Of a stretch of DNA of 64,000 bases, positions 24,591-36,200 are shown piece by piece. The position numbers and the translations under genes were made by a program. Source of the DNA: Camellia lanceoleosa (Eukaryota > Streptophyta > Magnoliopsida > Ericales > Theaceae). The stretch is taken from assembly GCA_025200525.1 (NCBI GenBank), contig CM045763.1:65173018-65237017 (forward strand). Reading direction: 5' to 3'. The number at the start of each line of letters is the position of its first letter. The stretch's first letter is position 1. The notes beneath the pieces are model-generated. The model was given only the letters and a program-made list of their open reading frames with translations, searched no databases and had not been told where the DNA came from.

Positions 24591-24950
24591 AACTTAGTTC
24601 AACTCTATTATATGCAAGTATAATTTGACTCATATAATAAGTCTAAGTTATTCATCATGTTTCAATCAAACATCACGACTTAGTTCAACTCTATTATATG
24701 CAAGTATAATTCAACTCGCCATATAATAAGTCTAAGTCATTCGTCATGTTTCAATCGAAACATCACGACTTAGTTCAACTCTATTATATGCAAGTATAAT
24801 TCAACTCGCCATATAATAAGTCTAAGTCATTCGTCATGTTTCAATCAGAAATATCGCCAACTTAGTTCAACTCTATTATATGCAAGTATAATTCAACTCT
24901 GACATATAATAAATCTAAGTCATTTGTCACGTTTCAATCAAAAACATCGC
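24591..24950. repeat. Tandem array, four copies of an 86-91 bp unit
   Basis: Units start near 24591, 24677, 24768 and 24858 with ACTTAGTTCAACTC and contain TATATGCAAGTATAATT and TAAGTCTAAGTCATT. Units 2 and 3 are nearly identical, and units 1 and 4 have diverged. Confidence 0.85.
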
Positions 24951-25059
24951 TAAGGGATTGGTCAATCCTTTTACACAAGTTTTGAAAAAAATAAAGCTAA
25001 AATTTTATTAATTACTTCGGCTAATAACAGAAAAACTTAAAAACAAAAGAAAATCTTAA

Positions 25060-26330
25060 TGATATAAAAACTTCAGGTTGCAAGTATTCCAAGGTCTTAG
25101 CAACTCTTTGCCTTCACTGTCTTCAAGCCGATATGCCCCATTGCCAAGGACCGAGATGATTCTATAAGGTCCTTCCCAGTTTGGGCCAAGCTTGCCCTCT
25201 TTGGGATCTTTCTTGTTGCCGACGACCTTTCTCAAGACGAGGTCTCCAACTTGAAACTCTCATGGGTTGACATTTTTATTGTAGGCCTTAGCAAGCTACT
25301 GCTGGTATGCCCCCAGCTGAATTGTTGCCTTCTCCCTTCTTTCTTTTAATAGGTCCAAATCTTGGGCTAAAAATGCATCATTAGTCCCATTTTCCACTCC
25401 CTGGGTTCTGATCCTTGGGATGTCGACCTCTAGTGGAATAACTGCTTCTATGCCATAAGCCATGGCAAATGGGGACTCCCCAGTTGATCTTCTCGACATA
25501 GTCCGATATGTCCAAAGTACACTGGGCAACTCATCCACCCACTTTCCCTTTACTACTTCCAGCCTCTTCTTGATCCCATCCAAGATGACCTTATTGGACG
25601 CTTCTTCTTGACCATTGCTTTGAGAGAAGCTTGGAGTAGACTAATAATTCTTGATCTTGTACTTTGTACAAAAGCTCTTCATTAGCTTACTGTCAAACTA
25701 TGTTCCATTATCTGCTATTATTACTCTTGGGATCCCAAACCTGGTGATGATATTCTTTCCTATGAAGTTCTTTACATCAATATCCTGGATCTTTGCAAGG
25801 GGTTCAGCTTCAACCCACTTGGTGAAGTAATCTGTTGCCACTAGTAGGAACTTCCTTTGTCCAGTCACTTGAGGCAGTTGTCCAACAAGGTCCATGCCCT
25901 ATTAGGCAAATGGCCAAGGGCTAGACACTAGGTTCAGGTCTGCTGCTGGTTGGTGTATCAAATGTGCAAACCTCTGACACTTCTCACATTTTCTGACATA
26001 GGCTTCAGCATCTTTTTGCATATAGAGCCACCAGTACCCTTGAGTAATGTCCCTATGAGCAAGTGACCTGCCCCCAGTGTGGCTTCCACATACTCCTTCA
26101 TGTATCTCATACAAGAAGTCTTCAACTTGTGAAGGATGCACACACCTCAAAAGGAGTCCAGTAAAAGATCTTCTGTAGAGATGCCCATCTGCTGTCAGAC
26201 TGAATCTTGCTGACTTCAGTTTGATCTTGTGTGCTTCTTTATGATCATCTGGTAGTTTTCCCTCTTTAAGGAATACTATTACTGCATCCATCCAGCTTGG
26301 TCCCATATCCACACATATTGCTTCATGCTC
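25060..26330 (-). pseudogene. int: Integrase region of element C (broken)
   Basis: The zinc-binding region is at about 26240-25950 (HEGVCGSHTGG, then CEKCQRF). The catalytic core follows (VATDYFTKWVEAEP, then IIADNGT) and the post-core part (WTYRTMSRRSTGESPFAMAYG). The C-terminal domain near 25260-25080 reads DLVLRKV, LGPNWEGPY and NTCNLKFLY. Stops occur after PWPFA (TAA and TAG, near 25896-25901), after the second Asp block (TAG, near 25695), close to 25640, and in the C-terminal part. It is a DDE transferase relic and cannot be active. Confidence 0.85.
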
Positions 26331-26399
26331 TGTGTTCAGTGGTTCTACACTTAGACCTGACAAGTATTCAATCATTATTGTCCTTGCCTCTCCTGGTTT

Positions 26400-28320
26400 C
26401 ATTGCACTAGCCAGGTTGGCCAAGGCATCAGCATGGCTGTTGTCATCTCGGCCGACTTGCTGTAGTCGGCAATTTTGGAACAATGCCATCAGTCTGCCCA
26501 TCTATTTTACATAGGCCACCATCCTTTCATCTCGGGCAGTGTATTCGCCTGTTGCCAGGTTGACGATAAGCTGGGAGTCATAGAAGACCATCACCTTGTC
26601 GGCTTCCATTGCTGCTGCCAGCTTCAACCCTGCGATCAGGGCTTCATACTCTGCCTTGTTGTTTAAGGTCTTAAACCCCAAATGAATGGATTATTCAAGC
26701 ATCTGTCCATCCGGTGATACTAGCACTACTCCTGTCCCCGCTCCTTGTCAGTTTGAACTTCCGTCGACAAACAGGCGAAAGGAGTCGCTGACATAAATAC
26801 AGCAGGGCCTGAGTTTCTCATCTTTTCTTTGTTTGGCTAAGCCCGACTGGGTTTCTCCTTGTTCTCCTGGACCTCGGCCCAACGGAGTCCGATGTTTGAT
26901 GGCGCCTGGTGTGAACTCGGCCACAAAGTCGGCCAAAACTTGGCCTTTGATTGCTGTTCTGGGTCTAAATTCCAGGTCATATTGGCCCAACACCACTGCC
27001 CATCTAGCTATTCTGCCTATTAGATCTCCCTGCTGCAACAGGGACTTCAAGGGATGCTCAGTTAACACCACAATTTTGTGGGTTTGAAAGTAATGATTCA
27101 GCTTTTTGGAAGCCATTACTAAAGCCAGTGTTAGCTTCCCCAAGGATAGGTATCTGGTCTCTGCATCAGTTAGGGTTTTACTCACGTAGTAAACTGCCTT
27201 TTGCTCTCCCTTTTCTTCTCTGATTACCACTGCACTCTCTGAAACTGCCAAGTATAAGAACAGCTCCTCTCCAGGTACTGGATTTGAGAGAACTGGAGCT
27301 GTGGTCAAATACTTCTTTAAGTCGGCTAAGGCGACTTCGCACTCCTCTGTCCATAAGAAGTCTGCTGCTTTCTTTACTAAGCTGAAGAAAGGTTTACATT
27401 TGTCAGAGCTTCTGCTTATGAATCTATTCAGGGCTGCAGCCCTTCCAGTTAACATCTGTACTTGCTTTGCTGATGTTGGGCTCTTTAATTCTAAAATGGC
27501 CTTGATCTGATCGAGGCTAGCCTCAATGCCCCTTCTGGTAACCAAGTATCCTAAAAACTTACCAGACCCAACTCCAAATGCGCATTTCGATGTATTGAAT
27601 CGGAGCTTATATGTTCTAAGGATGTCAAAAACTGCCTTTAAGTCTTCCAAATGATCCTTAGGTTCCTTGGTCTTCACGACCATGTCATCTATGTATACTT
27701 CTACTGTTCTACCTATTAGATACCTGAACATCTTGGTCACCAGTCTTTGGTAAGTTGCTTCTGCATTTTTCAGCCCGAAAGGCATCACTCTGTAGCAATA
27801 CAGCCCTTTTGGGGTGATAAATGCAGTCTCCTCCTCATCTGGGGGGTACATAGCTATCTGATGGTACTCTATGTATGCATCCAGGAAGCTCATCCTTCCA
27901 TGCCCTGAAGTGGCATCCACCAATTGGTCAATCTTGGGTAGTAGGAAACTGTCTTTGGGACAAGCCTTGTTCAGGCTGGTGAAGTCCACACAGACCCTCC
28001 ACTTCCTATTCTTTTTCTTCACAACCATCGTATTTGATAACCATGTTGGGTAATTTACCTCTCAAATGGCCCTGGCCTCTAGAAGTTTATCCACTTCCTC
28101 TTTTACTGCCTCGACATGCATTAACGTCGGCCTTCTTGCTCGCTGGATAACAGGTTTGGCCGACCTATCCACATTCAGTCTATGGCAAGTGACCTCGAGG
28201 TCAATGCCAGGTATCTCGTACAGCGTCTAGGCAAACACCTCAATGTTTGCTCTCAAGAACGCCTCTAGCTCTTTTTCTTCTTCCTCGGCCAAGCCCAAGC
28301 CGAGAAGGAAGAAACGCTCT
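26400..28320 (-). pseudogene. pol: Reverse transcriptase with two RNase H modules, element C
   Basis: The largest ORF is 28028 to 26748 (426 aa). RT blocks are in order: KWRVCVDFTSLNKACPKD, FLDAYIEYHQI (the usual SGY is altered to IEY), MPFGLKNAEATYQRL, the catalytic YIDDMVVKT, and FLGYLVTRRGIE. A first RNase H follows (AVYYVSKTL, then TEHPLKSLL). From about 26770 to 26400 comes a second RNase H-like module: LFVDGSSN, a TGA stop, GAGTGVVLV, a TAA stop in LE*SIHLGF, AEYEALIAGLKLA, YDSQLIV and NSHADALANLAS. A duplicated RNase H is the known mark of the Tat lineage. Upstream of 28028 the linker contains stops. Confidence 0.88.
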
Positions 28321-28328
28321 TCATCCCC

Positions 28329-30737
28329 TTACTGGACAAGGATTTTCTTCAGGGCTTCTTTACTCTTCTCGGTTGACTCTTTGCTGATGTCATCTTGGAC
28401 TTCCATGTCCTCATCTTCAATCTCTGCGGCTTCTGTTTCTCGTATGTTGCAGGTGGATTTCATTGCTGCCATGGAGCAATTCTTTGCCTGCACTTGATCC
28501 CCTCTGACCTCCTCAATTCCGTGCTCTGTTGGGAACCGCAACAGTTGGTGCAACGTTGAGGGAACAGCCCCTATTGCATACAGCCATGGCTTTCCCAGGA
28601 TAGCATTGTAAGGGGAGGGAGTGTCAATTACTGTGAACTTAGTTTTTACCTTCTTGGTGCCAGCCTGCACCTCCAAACTTACTGCCCCCAGGGGCCACAT
28701 CGGCGTTCCATTGAACTCGACCATTGGATCATTGGATTGTTCCAGATCATCTTGATGAAGGCCAAGCTTCTTGTAACACCTGACATACATGATGTCACAA
28801 GAGCTGCCCTGGTCAATTAAGATGCGCTTCAATTGGCATTCTCCAATCTGGAGGGATATTACCAAGGCATCGTTGTGTAGATGCTGCACCATCTCTAGGT
28901 CGTCTTCAGTAAAGGACACCACTGGTCCCTGGCCCTCGTTTGCCCTAGGTCTTTTCTGCCGGACCTCGTACACATGCTGCAAGTGTTTTACCTTCTGAGT
29001 CTCCCCACGTATTTCGTTCTCATTGACCTTCGAGTGAATCACATTGATCACCCGAGGTCCGCCTGCCTGCGGTTATGGTGCTGGAGGAGGTAGTGCTGCC
29101 GGTGCCTAAGGCAGTCTTGCTTGCTCTTCCCTTGTTCTGGCCTTGTCTACAAGGTCCCTCAAATGACCTTGTCCTACCAGGTCTTCCAGATATGTCTTCA
29201 GGGCTCTGCACCCCTGAGTCAGATGCCCATCCTCGTTGTGGTAGGCACAATGTTTTCCCAGACTTCTTCCCATAAATTCGCCCGGAACCCTTACTGGTGC
29301 TCTGTAATAGGGCTGATTTCGGATTTTCTCCAAGACTTTGTAGGTTGGGATTCGGAATACGGTTGTGACTGCCTGCGCAGCCCTTAATCCTGTCTCTTGT
29401 TTGTTGTACCCAGTGTTACCTCGGCCTTATTTCGGCGAGCCGTTTGTTTTCTCTTGTGGACGCCTTTTTTCCCGGCGTGTCTTCCTCGGCTCTAGCATAC
29501 TTCTCTATTATGGCCATTAATTCCTCCATACTTTTTGGCAGTGTCTTTGCCAATGATTTTTGAAGCAAACAATCATCTTTTAGGCTGTTCTTAAAAGACA
29601 CGACCGCCACCTCTTGGTTGCATCCTGGTATCCGGTTGAATACTTCATAGTACCTCTTGGCATAGGCCCAAAGGCTTTCATCCTCACTAATTCTCAGAGC
29701 CATCAGGGAGTCCACCCTTAATGGTTGTAGCTTGTTTGTCACAAACCTGGCCACGAACATCTCGGCCAGGCCTTCCCAGGTTTTCACAGTTCCTTTCGGC
29801 AACTTGTGAAACCAGTCCGATGTAATTTCCCCAAAGGACGAGGGGAACACCTTGCAAAGCAATGACTTGTTCCCTGTGTATAGTGCCATCGAGTTCAGGT
29901 ACAAGCCAACGTGAAAGTTGGGGTTTGACTTACTGTTGTATATCTTGAATCTTGGCATACTGAACCTTTTCGGGGCCTCAAATTTGTCCAACTCTACCGA
30001 GAATGGCGTTCTCGGCTTGACCGGGGAGGTTACCTTGGCATCCTGTCGCTTCCTCTAGAGGTAATCCCTCAGATCCTCCTTGGTCCATCCAGGAGCTCGG
30101 CTATCACTAGATTTCAGCCTCTTCGATGCGCTACTTCCAATGTCATTATAAGTCCTTTTGGACCTCCCTCCATTGGTCATGTCGAAACAAAGTTCCTTCC
30201 CTTGAACATCCCGATGTTCTTTGGTGCAAGTTTCTTTGGTTCGGCGTGTCTTCTGGGATTCTCTTCTCGTTGATTCTCCATGCCCATCCTCCCGTGAAGG
30301 TTGGTGAGAATGTCCCTTGGTCTTGTCATGCTATGGGATTGCATGAATTGTTTTCTGCCCCCCTTTTTGGGCATCTTTATTAGCCGCTGGAATCGACGTA
30401 TCTTGTAACGGGAACGATGACTGCATAACGTTGTTCTGTATCGTGAAATTGACGATTGTTTGTAGGTCCACCAATTTGTCCACCATTCTCTTCATCTCTT
30501 CGTCCCTCTGCAGACATTTGTCTTTCCATACCTGGAGGTCGTTCTCGTTATAATACCTGCCTCGATCTGCCTTCTTTGGTACGTCGCCCTCCTGGCCGAC
30601 GTCTTTCTCTCCGGGATTCTGATCCCGAGTTTTTTCATTACAATTATCCTCCTCTACATTGGGATCAAAGTGCTTAGCTTACCACTCCCAGTAGGGATGT
30701 CATCTCCAACCTTTTCTTTCTCTCCGTCATTTGCCAT
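28329..30737 (-). pseudogene. gag: gag-protease of element C
   Basis: An ATG at 30737 follows the primer site by about 17 bp and opens MANDGEKEKV, but this frame soon closes. The gag frame resumes with a coiled N-terminal region. The capsid-like Retrotrans_gag core is ORF 29991-29416 (191 aa: YNSKSNPNFHVGLYLNSMAL, then WFHKLPKGTVKTWEGLAEMF). The next ORF has a CCHC-like knuckle (CAYHNEDGHLTQGC, near 29240). ORF 29051-28329 (240 aa) holds an aspartic protease-like segment (RILIDQGSSCDIMY), where Asp-Gln-Gly-Ser replaces the textbook DTGS, as is common in this lineage. Stops and frame changes separate the parts. Confidence 0.85.
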
Positions 30738-30753
30738 CTATTCTCCTTTCTTT

Positions 30754-30771
30754 CCCACAAACGGCGCCAAA
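30754..30771 (-). other. Primer-binding site of element C
   Basis: The minus strand reads ATTTGGCGCCGTTTGTGGG directly after the LTR. TGGCGCCGT is the tRNA-Asp-type start common in Tat/Athila elements. Assignment to tRNA-Asp is from family knowledge. Confidence 0.6.
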
Positions 30772-30772
30772 T

Positions 30773-31311
30773 TGTGTGTGCTTTTTTCTGACCACACTGC
30801 CAACTAAGTACTCAGCTGGAGAACATCGGCAGAATAGATAGCGCCCAAACGACCTGTCATAGAAAGAAAAGACTCCGGCGGTGGTTCGCCCACCCGAGGA
30901 CACTCCGACGATCAAGTCAGTTATCTCTCAAAGATAGCAAAAGTGCTTAACTCACTATTCAGAATATAAAAAGTGTACCTTAAACCCACGAGGGTGCCTT
31001 ACTTTTATAACCAATACTGACCTGATCTCTGTAGAAGCCTAGCTTCAATGGACTCTAGCTCAATGCCTATCCAGGACTCTCAAATAGATAAAAATAAACT
31101 CCCTAAAAGCTTTATCCTTATCTAGGCTGAAATCCTCCTTTATTCTAGGATTCTTATAACTTATCCGCTCATCTCGGATTCCAGTATCTCCGCAAATAAC
31201 CTCGGCCTAGCTGAGATTACCTCAGCGTCAAGTCAAGGACACGTGGCACCTCGGCTGGCACTTCGGTGCTACCTTGGCCACGTGTTACTATTCAAAAAAT
31301 ATGTCCTCACA
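30773..31311 (-). repeat. 5' LTR of element C (539 bp)
   Basis: On the minus strand it starts TGTGAGGACATATTTTTTG at 31311 and ends in CACACACA at 30773, next to the primer site. A TATA box lies at 31002-31009. It is clearly related to the 534 bp LTRs of element D: both share TTAGCTGGAGAACA-type, CGATCAAGTCAGT and CTTTTATAA blocks. Confidence 0.8.
31002..31009 (-). promoter_or_regulatory. TATA box of element C LTR
   Basis: The minus strand reads GGTTATAAAAGTAAGG. The same motif is kept in the element D LTRs at 39253-39260 and 40043-40050. Confidence 0.55.
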
Positions 31312-31797
31312 CCTATTATCCAATGATTAAAGTCAATAAAAAGTTTAAATAATATAAAAATCGATCATAGAATCGGATGTCCACACCTATAAAAAAAATA
31401 ATTTATATCCAATTCTATAAATGATTTTTTTACGAGTTTCAAAAACCAAGATGAAACTACACTTTGAATTTCCTTAGTGTTGCATAAGAAAAAAGGTTGA
31501 GATCTCTTTTTTTCTTGACCCCCAATGTATTGGGATTAGTTAACTTTTTGTTTTTTTGTTTTTTTTCTCTCTCTTATCACTCATTGACATGTATGTGTGA
31601 AGATTGTGAGAATTTAAAGAAAAAAAAAAGAAAAAAGAGTATCATAAAATGCTATTCACAGAAAGAGAGAGAGAGAGAGATAGAGTATGATCTGTGAAGG
31701 ATGTCTTGTTATAGTAGTGTAGCTATAGTTATTTTATTAATTTATTTATTTTTTGTTGATCATTTGTAGCTATATAGAGTTTGGTGCGCTTACTTAC

Positions 31798-31882
31798 TGT
31801 TAGTATATTATTATATGTTAGTGTATAGTTGTTATAATAGCTGTTATAGCATTATACACTAACATATAATAATATACTAACA
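31798..31882. mobile_element. 85 bp palindromic MITE at a splice donor
   Basis: It has perfect 30 bp terminal inverted repeats beginning TGTTAGTATATT and a 25 bp centre. The target-site duplication is CTTAC (31793-31797 and 31883-31887). The empty site is present in copy B at about 60626-60632. The duplicated bases are the splice donor GTAAG of the SHINE intron on the minus strand. The superfamily is unclear because a 5 bp duplication fits no common class well. Confidence 0.85.
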
Positions 31883-31887
31883 CTTAC

Positions 31888-31967
31888 AATAATGGGTGGC
31901 GAATCTCTGATACCCAAGAACCCCAGTGACGCTGCCTGACACCTATGAACTTCTTTGATTGCACCAT
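31888..31967 (-). pseudogene. Exon 1 of WIN1/SHINE-like gene, copy A (damaged)
   Basis: ATG at 31967 opens [20 protein letters not shown] and EIRHPLL, the first part of an AP2/ERF domain in the SHINE clade. It is identical to copy B (60633-60712) except that the Arg of FRGVRQ is Ile here. That Arg contacts DNA in AP2/ERF structures, so binding should suffer. The exon ends at the expected splice donor, which a MITE has duplicated. The TATA-like motif upstream is changed (TCTCTAAG at about 32032-32037, versus TCTATAAG in copy B). Exon 2 is not found anywhere to the left: the intron is cut by element C at 31311. A (GA)n run at 31977-31996 lies in the leader. Probably a pseudogene. Confidence 0.82.
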
Positions 31968-32596
31968 GTTTGCATAGAGAGAGAGAGAGAGAGAGAATGG
32001 TTGAGGAGAGTGAGAATGAAGGTACGAGCAGCTTAGAGAAGACGATAGAGAAGTCAGATGATGAAGATGCAAGTGAAGCTACCCCATAATTGGCGAGTTT
32101 TTAGAGAGAGAGAGAGAGAGAGATAAATAAACAAACCGTCAGTGAACTAAAATTTGTACAGCATAGAGTATTAAACAACTTCACCTACAACTTCCTATGA
32201 TATAGCTTTCTCAATAAATTAATGTACTTGACTTGTATATGCATTGTTTAAACCTAAGTCAATGTGAATGTGGAAACTATAACTTTACTTAACCTTGGAA
32301 GCCATAACCTATTTGCAATGGCTTAGGCTTTTCTCTAGGTTGAAATTGGATTAAAACATTTTGTTGGGCTTCGTAAGTTCATCACGGAGTTTATATTAAT
32401 AATTTGAATCGTTCAATATTTTAGTCCCATCGAGTACTTTATTCTTGTAAAAAATCATATTAATTGAATATTGATGACTTTTTGATTAAATCAAATTTGT
32501 GTCAACGGTAACTATAATTTTAAAAATAAATTACTAACTCAAATGTGATTTCATCAAGTGACTATTGATATCTAATCAACATGATCTTTTTTACGG

Positions 32597-32740
32597 GAGT
32601 AATGCTAGGAATTATGAAAAAATTATCATAAAATGTTTGATGAAAATTTTTCATCGTTTGACTAGCATATGGTATTTTATTGTATGTGTAATCTAAGGAT
32701 GGAGAATTTTCATGAAGATCCATAGTGAGCTCCACAAGCC
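32597..32740. mobile_element. MITE-like relic, copy A (TAATGYTAGGRATTATGAAAA type)
   Basis: It starts GTAATGCTAGGAATTATG and ends near GGAGAATTTTCATGAAGATC. A related copy with both ends is at 55065-55222, and the paralogous copy is at 61503-61642. Here the right terminal repeat is incomplete. Confidence 0.45.
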
Positions 32741-32900
32741 CAATTTAGGATGTAAACATGCAACCCTACCTGTAAGTATATCATTTTATATGGTATAACC
32801 ATAACCATTGAAGTAATAATAGGTTTTATAAAAATTACATTACTAATGATTATAAGTATCAATAGATTCTAATAATTGGATTCAATTTCTATCAAGTCAA

Positions 32901-33110
32901 CTGTCGTTGAAAATTAACAATCGATGGACGTTTTCCAATAGTGTTTGACGAAAAACGACATTAATTTTTACAGGACCTATTCAATAATAAGTCTACCTAA
33001 TTTCCCCTTATAATGAGGTGGACTTATTATTTAATAGATCTTCTGAAAATTAATGTCATTTTTCATCAAACACAATTAAAAAGTCACTAATTGTTAATTT
33101 TCAACGACAG
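32901..33110. repeat. 210 bp fold-back palindrome (copy A)
   Basis: The left arm starts CTGTCGTTGAAAATTAACA and the right arm ends TGTTAATTTTCAACGACAG. The arms pair imperfectly over about 95 bp each. Flanking DNA repeats GTCACTAATTGT and GTTTTAGC-type motifs, like subterminal repeats of CACTA-type elements. The paralogue is at 61815-62025. Confidence 0.7.
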
Positions 33111-33243
33111 TTTGAAAATATTGTTACAAATAATGTCACTAATTGTAAGTTTTAGCCACAATTTAAAAAAATCATCACAAAAAAGCGTCACTAATTTTCA
33201 ATTTTCATGGACAGTGTCACAGAAAAACGTCATTAGTTGTAAG

Positions 33244-36200
33244 TGTAGACCGCCCGAACTCCGCTCCGCGCGTGAGGGCGCGAATTGTGGTTCTAGCTAC
33301 TACAGTTCGGACTCTTGTCACGGTTCTGAATCTAATCTCACAAAGTGCAATGTAAGACTGATAAATCACCAAAGAGTCCAAATCCGGCAAACCGTTTTGG
33401 AAAATCGATTTTAATAAAAAGCGCCAAACATGGACTGCTTTGCCAGATTTCAGAGTCGCCATCTAAATATTTTGTTTTGGGAAATTTAGGAAACCCTGAC
33501 TCGTGCCTAAGGCCACGTGTCCGTCATCACCAAAGTTGCCTCGGCTTAGGAACTTGGGTATGAGAGGGGAAGGTCCTGAAATGAGCACCCCCGCTCGCCC
33601 GATCAAAGGATCGGCTTCTACTAACATGATATGTTTTTTTGAAGACACATGCGTTCTTATTTCGATTATTAATCTAGCTTACTATATAATGCGCACAGCA
33701 TACAAGTATAGACTAAATCACTCAAGTTGGAACAAAACATCTCATGTTTGTTTTTCGAAAATAGTTTGGAAGTTGCTACTCACAAATATGCTAAGTCGCG
33801 GATTTGCCACCCTCAAGTGGGCTTAGAAAAACATGATTTTGCCACTCAAGTGGGCTTAAAACGCACATTTTGATGGATTGTTTCAATTCAAGCAATGAAG
33901 CCTTCATCCACAGGCATTCATGAAGTTAAACACTTAAACAGTTAGCTTCATGGCAAGCACGCTATCATGGCAGTCACTTACACTCATGCAAGAATGCTAA
34001 AGCATAAACACTCACCGAGTACTCCGAGCTAAAACAGAAGCTAGTTAGTAATTGATTCATGATCCTAACTATGTCAACAATGCCTAATGCAACACATGCA
34101 ACATGCAACTAAAATAGGCTCGGCTATCTAGAATGGCATATGAATGTAACACTTTGATATATGTATTCAAATAGGAATTGAAATACGATGCAGTTTGAAT
34201 GATGCGCCGAGCCCGATGCATGCAAGACAAATAAATGATGCAAACATGCAAGCATAAGGTATGCTAATTGAAATATGCTCTAAACTAACCATCGAAAGCT
34301 GATAAGTAAAAGGGAGAAAGAAATGGGGGTTGTAAGACATGCACACACACACGCACCCTTATTACAACATTTGCCTTCTCGACGGAGGGTCCGAATAAAT
34401 AATGCAAGCTAGCTACGCTAAGTTAAGCTACTTAACTAATCTAATAATCTAATTAGACTAATTATTACACAACACAAATTGAATAACTAGCTATAGCTAA
34501 TTATTACAATACTTTAACTAATTAATCAAATTAACTAATCATGATAACTAACTAAGCATGTGAGGTATGTGAACTAGGCTGCCACATCTCTGCCTTAAAC
34601 AGTGAAGGATGCATGCTCGATCGCCTCGCTCGGAAATCCATTGCTATGCCCAGAATTGCATCTGTTTGCATTTGATTTGATCTTAGAACAATGCACAAAC
34701 TTCCAAATTGCTTCTGCTCCAACATGGGGACCTCCTGGTGGGCTGCTGACCAGAAAATGGTGGTGTAGACCACATGTAGACCAGAAAAATTGGTCAGCCG
34801 ACCACCTTTACTGGTCTGCCGACTAGAAAATCTGCCAAACTCCAGTTTTGCTGCAACAGAGGACAACAAGGGACATGGCAGTGTATTTGCAAGATATGTG
34901 TGCACAACCACCCTCCCTATCATTTCTCAAGCTCAAGGGAGTGCGGTACTCGACTCTCGAGCCACCAACCGAGCATCGCAATGCACGATGGCCGAGAAGC
35001 CAAGTTTACACGAGTTAATGTCAATGAATGCACAAATAACACATAAGGGCCTCCACCTCTATCATGCTTGATCAAGAAGGTCGGTGACTGAGAAATGAGA
35101 TGCGTTTCATCACTTCAAGTATAAAACGTCCCTCATTTCTCGTGTTTGGATCGACATCCAATCCAAACACAATGCAATGCAACAACATTCCAAACACAAT
35201 GTAATGCAACAACATGCAAACAACATGCAATGCAATAACATGCAAACAACATGCAATGCAACAATGTTAATGTGACATGCACAAGGTTCCATCATATAAG
35301 CAATGCATGCATGGTATGTTTGGAGGCTAAAGCATCAAAGCAAGTAAAGAGCATCGTACAAGAGGCATGCAATACAATGCTCAATGGACTTAAACCAACC
35401 CCAAACAGACGTCACGCATGCCCAAACAATGACCAAAACACCAAAACTTAGGCACAAAAAGGCAAAGAACACATGCTCATTCGTTTACTCTCAAGCAAGG
35501 CACAAAGCTCACTTTTCAAACACATTGAAAGAGCAACATATATGAGAGCATAGCATAGGTACAAGCACTGAAATCATGTGCTAAGGGATGACATATCATG
35601 CAAGCAACACAAGTATGGCATACTAGAGTCCTAAAGCATGAAAGCTAGTGAGGTACACAACACTAGGACTATGCAATACAATGCTCAATGGATTAGACCA
35701 GCCCCAAACAGACCTCATGTATGCCAAAATAGTGGCCAAAACACTCTGAAACGATAGCATTGAAAGCAAGAAAATGCATGTTCATGTATTGGCCCATAAA
35801 TAAGGCATAAAGCATAACTCTTAAACACAATTAAAGAGTAATAAACATGAGAGTTTAGGAAGACTATATGCTTTGAAATCATGTGAGAAATGATGCCATA
35901 TCATGTATATATCATAAATGAAGCATGCTAGGAGGCTTAAAGCTTAAGGCTAGCAAAGGCACTTGCACCATAGCCATATCAAGCAAGCCCCAAAGGGCCA
36001 AAATGACTCAAAACAGTCCCAAGGCAGGTCAAAATAATGCTAGAAACATGCTTGAACATAGCCAACATATGCTAGAATGGGAGGCATAAAGCATGACGCA
36101 TGCAAGGCCAATGAGCATGATTACACTACACCTACCAAAACCAAGCATGAGGTGACTTTACCAACAAAAATTATAGTCGTAACATGGTAAAATAACACCA

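Larger units (their letters stand above)
23731..25059 (-). other. 3' non-coding zone of element C
   Basis: No gene is seen apart from two tandem-repeat blocks listed separately. The sequence is AT-rich with poly-T runs near 23870-23900. Such zones in Tat/Ogre elements are known to be hypervariable. Confidence 0.55.
22486..31311 (-). mobile_element. Element C: Tat-lineage Ty3-gypsy retrotransposon, 3' LTR missing
   Basis: Minus-strand order: LTR (31311 to 30773), primer-binding site, gag-pro (30737 to 28329), RT with two RNase H modules (28320 to 26400), integrase (26330 to 25060), a 3' non-coding zone with tandem repeats, then an antisense ORF (22486-23730, plus). The extra, second RNase H and the antisense ORF point to the Tat lineage. 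The left end stops abruptly against Helitron sequence near 22485, so the 3' LTR was lost or displaced. Many stops show it is inactive. On the right it abuts intron DNA of the SHINE-like copy A. Confidence 0.85.

Noticed and set aside
29020..29250. 76-codon minus-strand ORF in another frame
   Set aside because: Out-of-frame overlap with the gag zinc-knuckle region of element C.
35160..35270. Regular ATGCAATGCAACA repeats, considered as a CRISPR-like array
   Set aside because: Spacing is too short and irregular and there are no unique spacers. It is simple-sequence expansion within a plant LTR.
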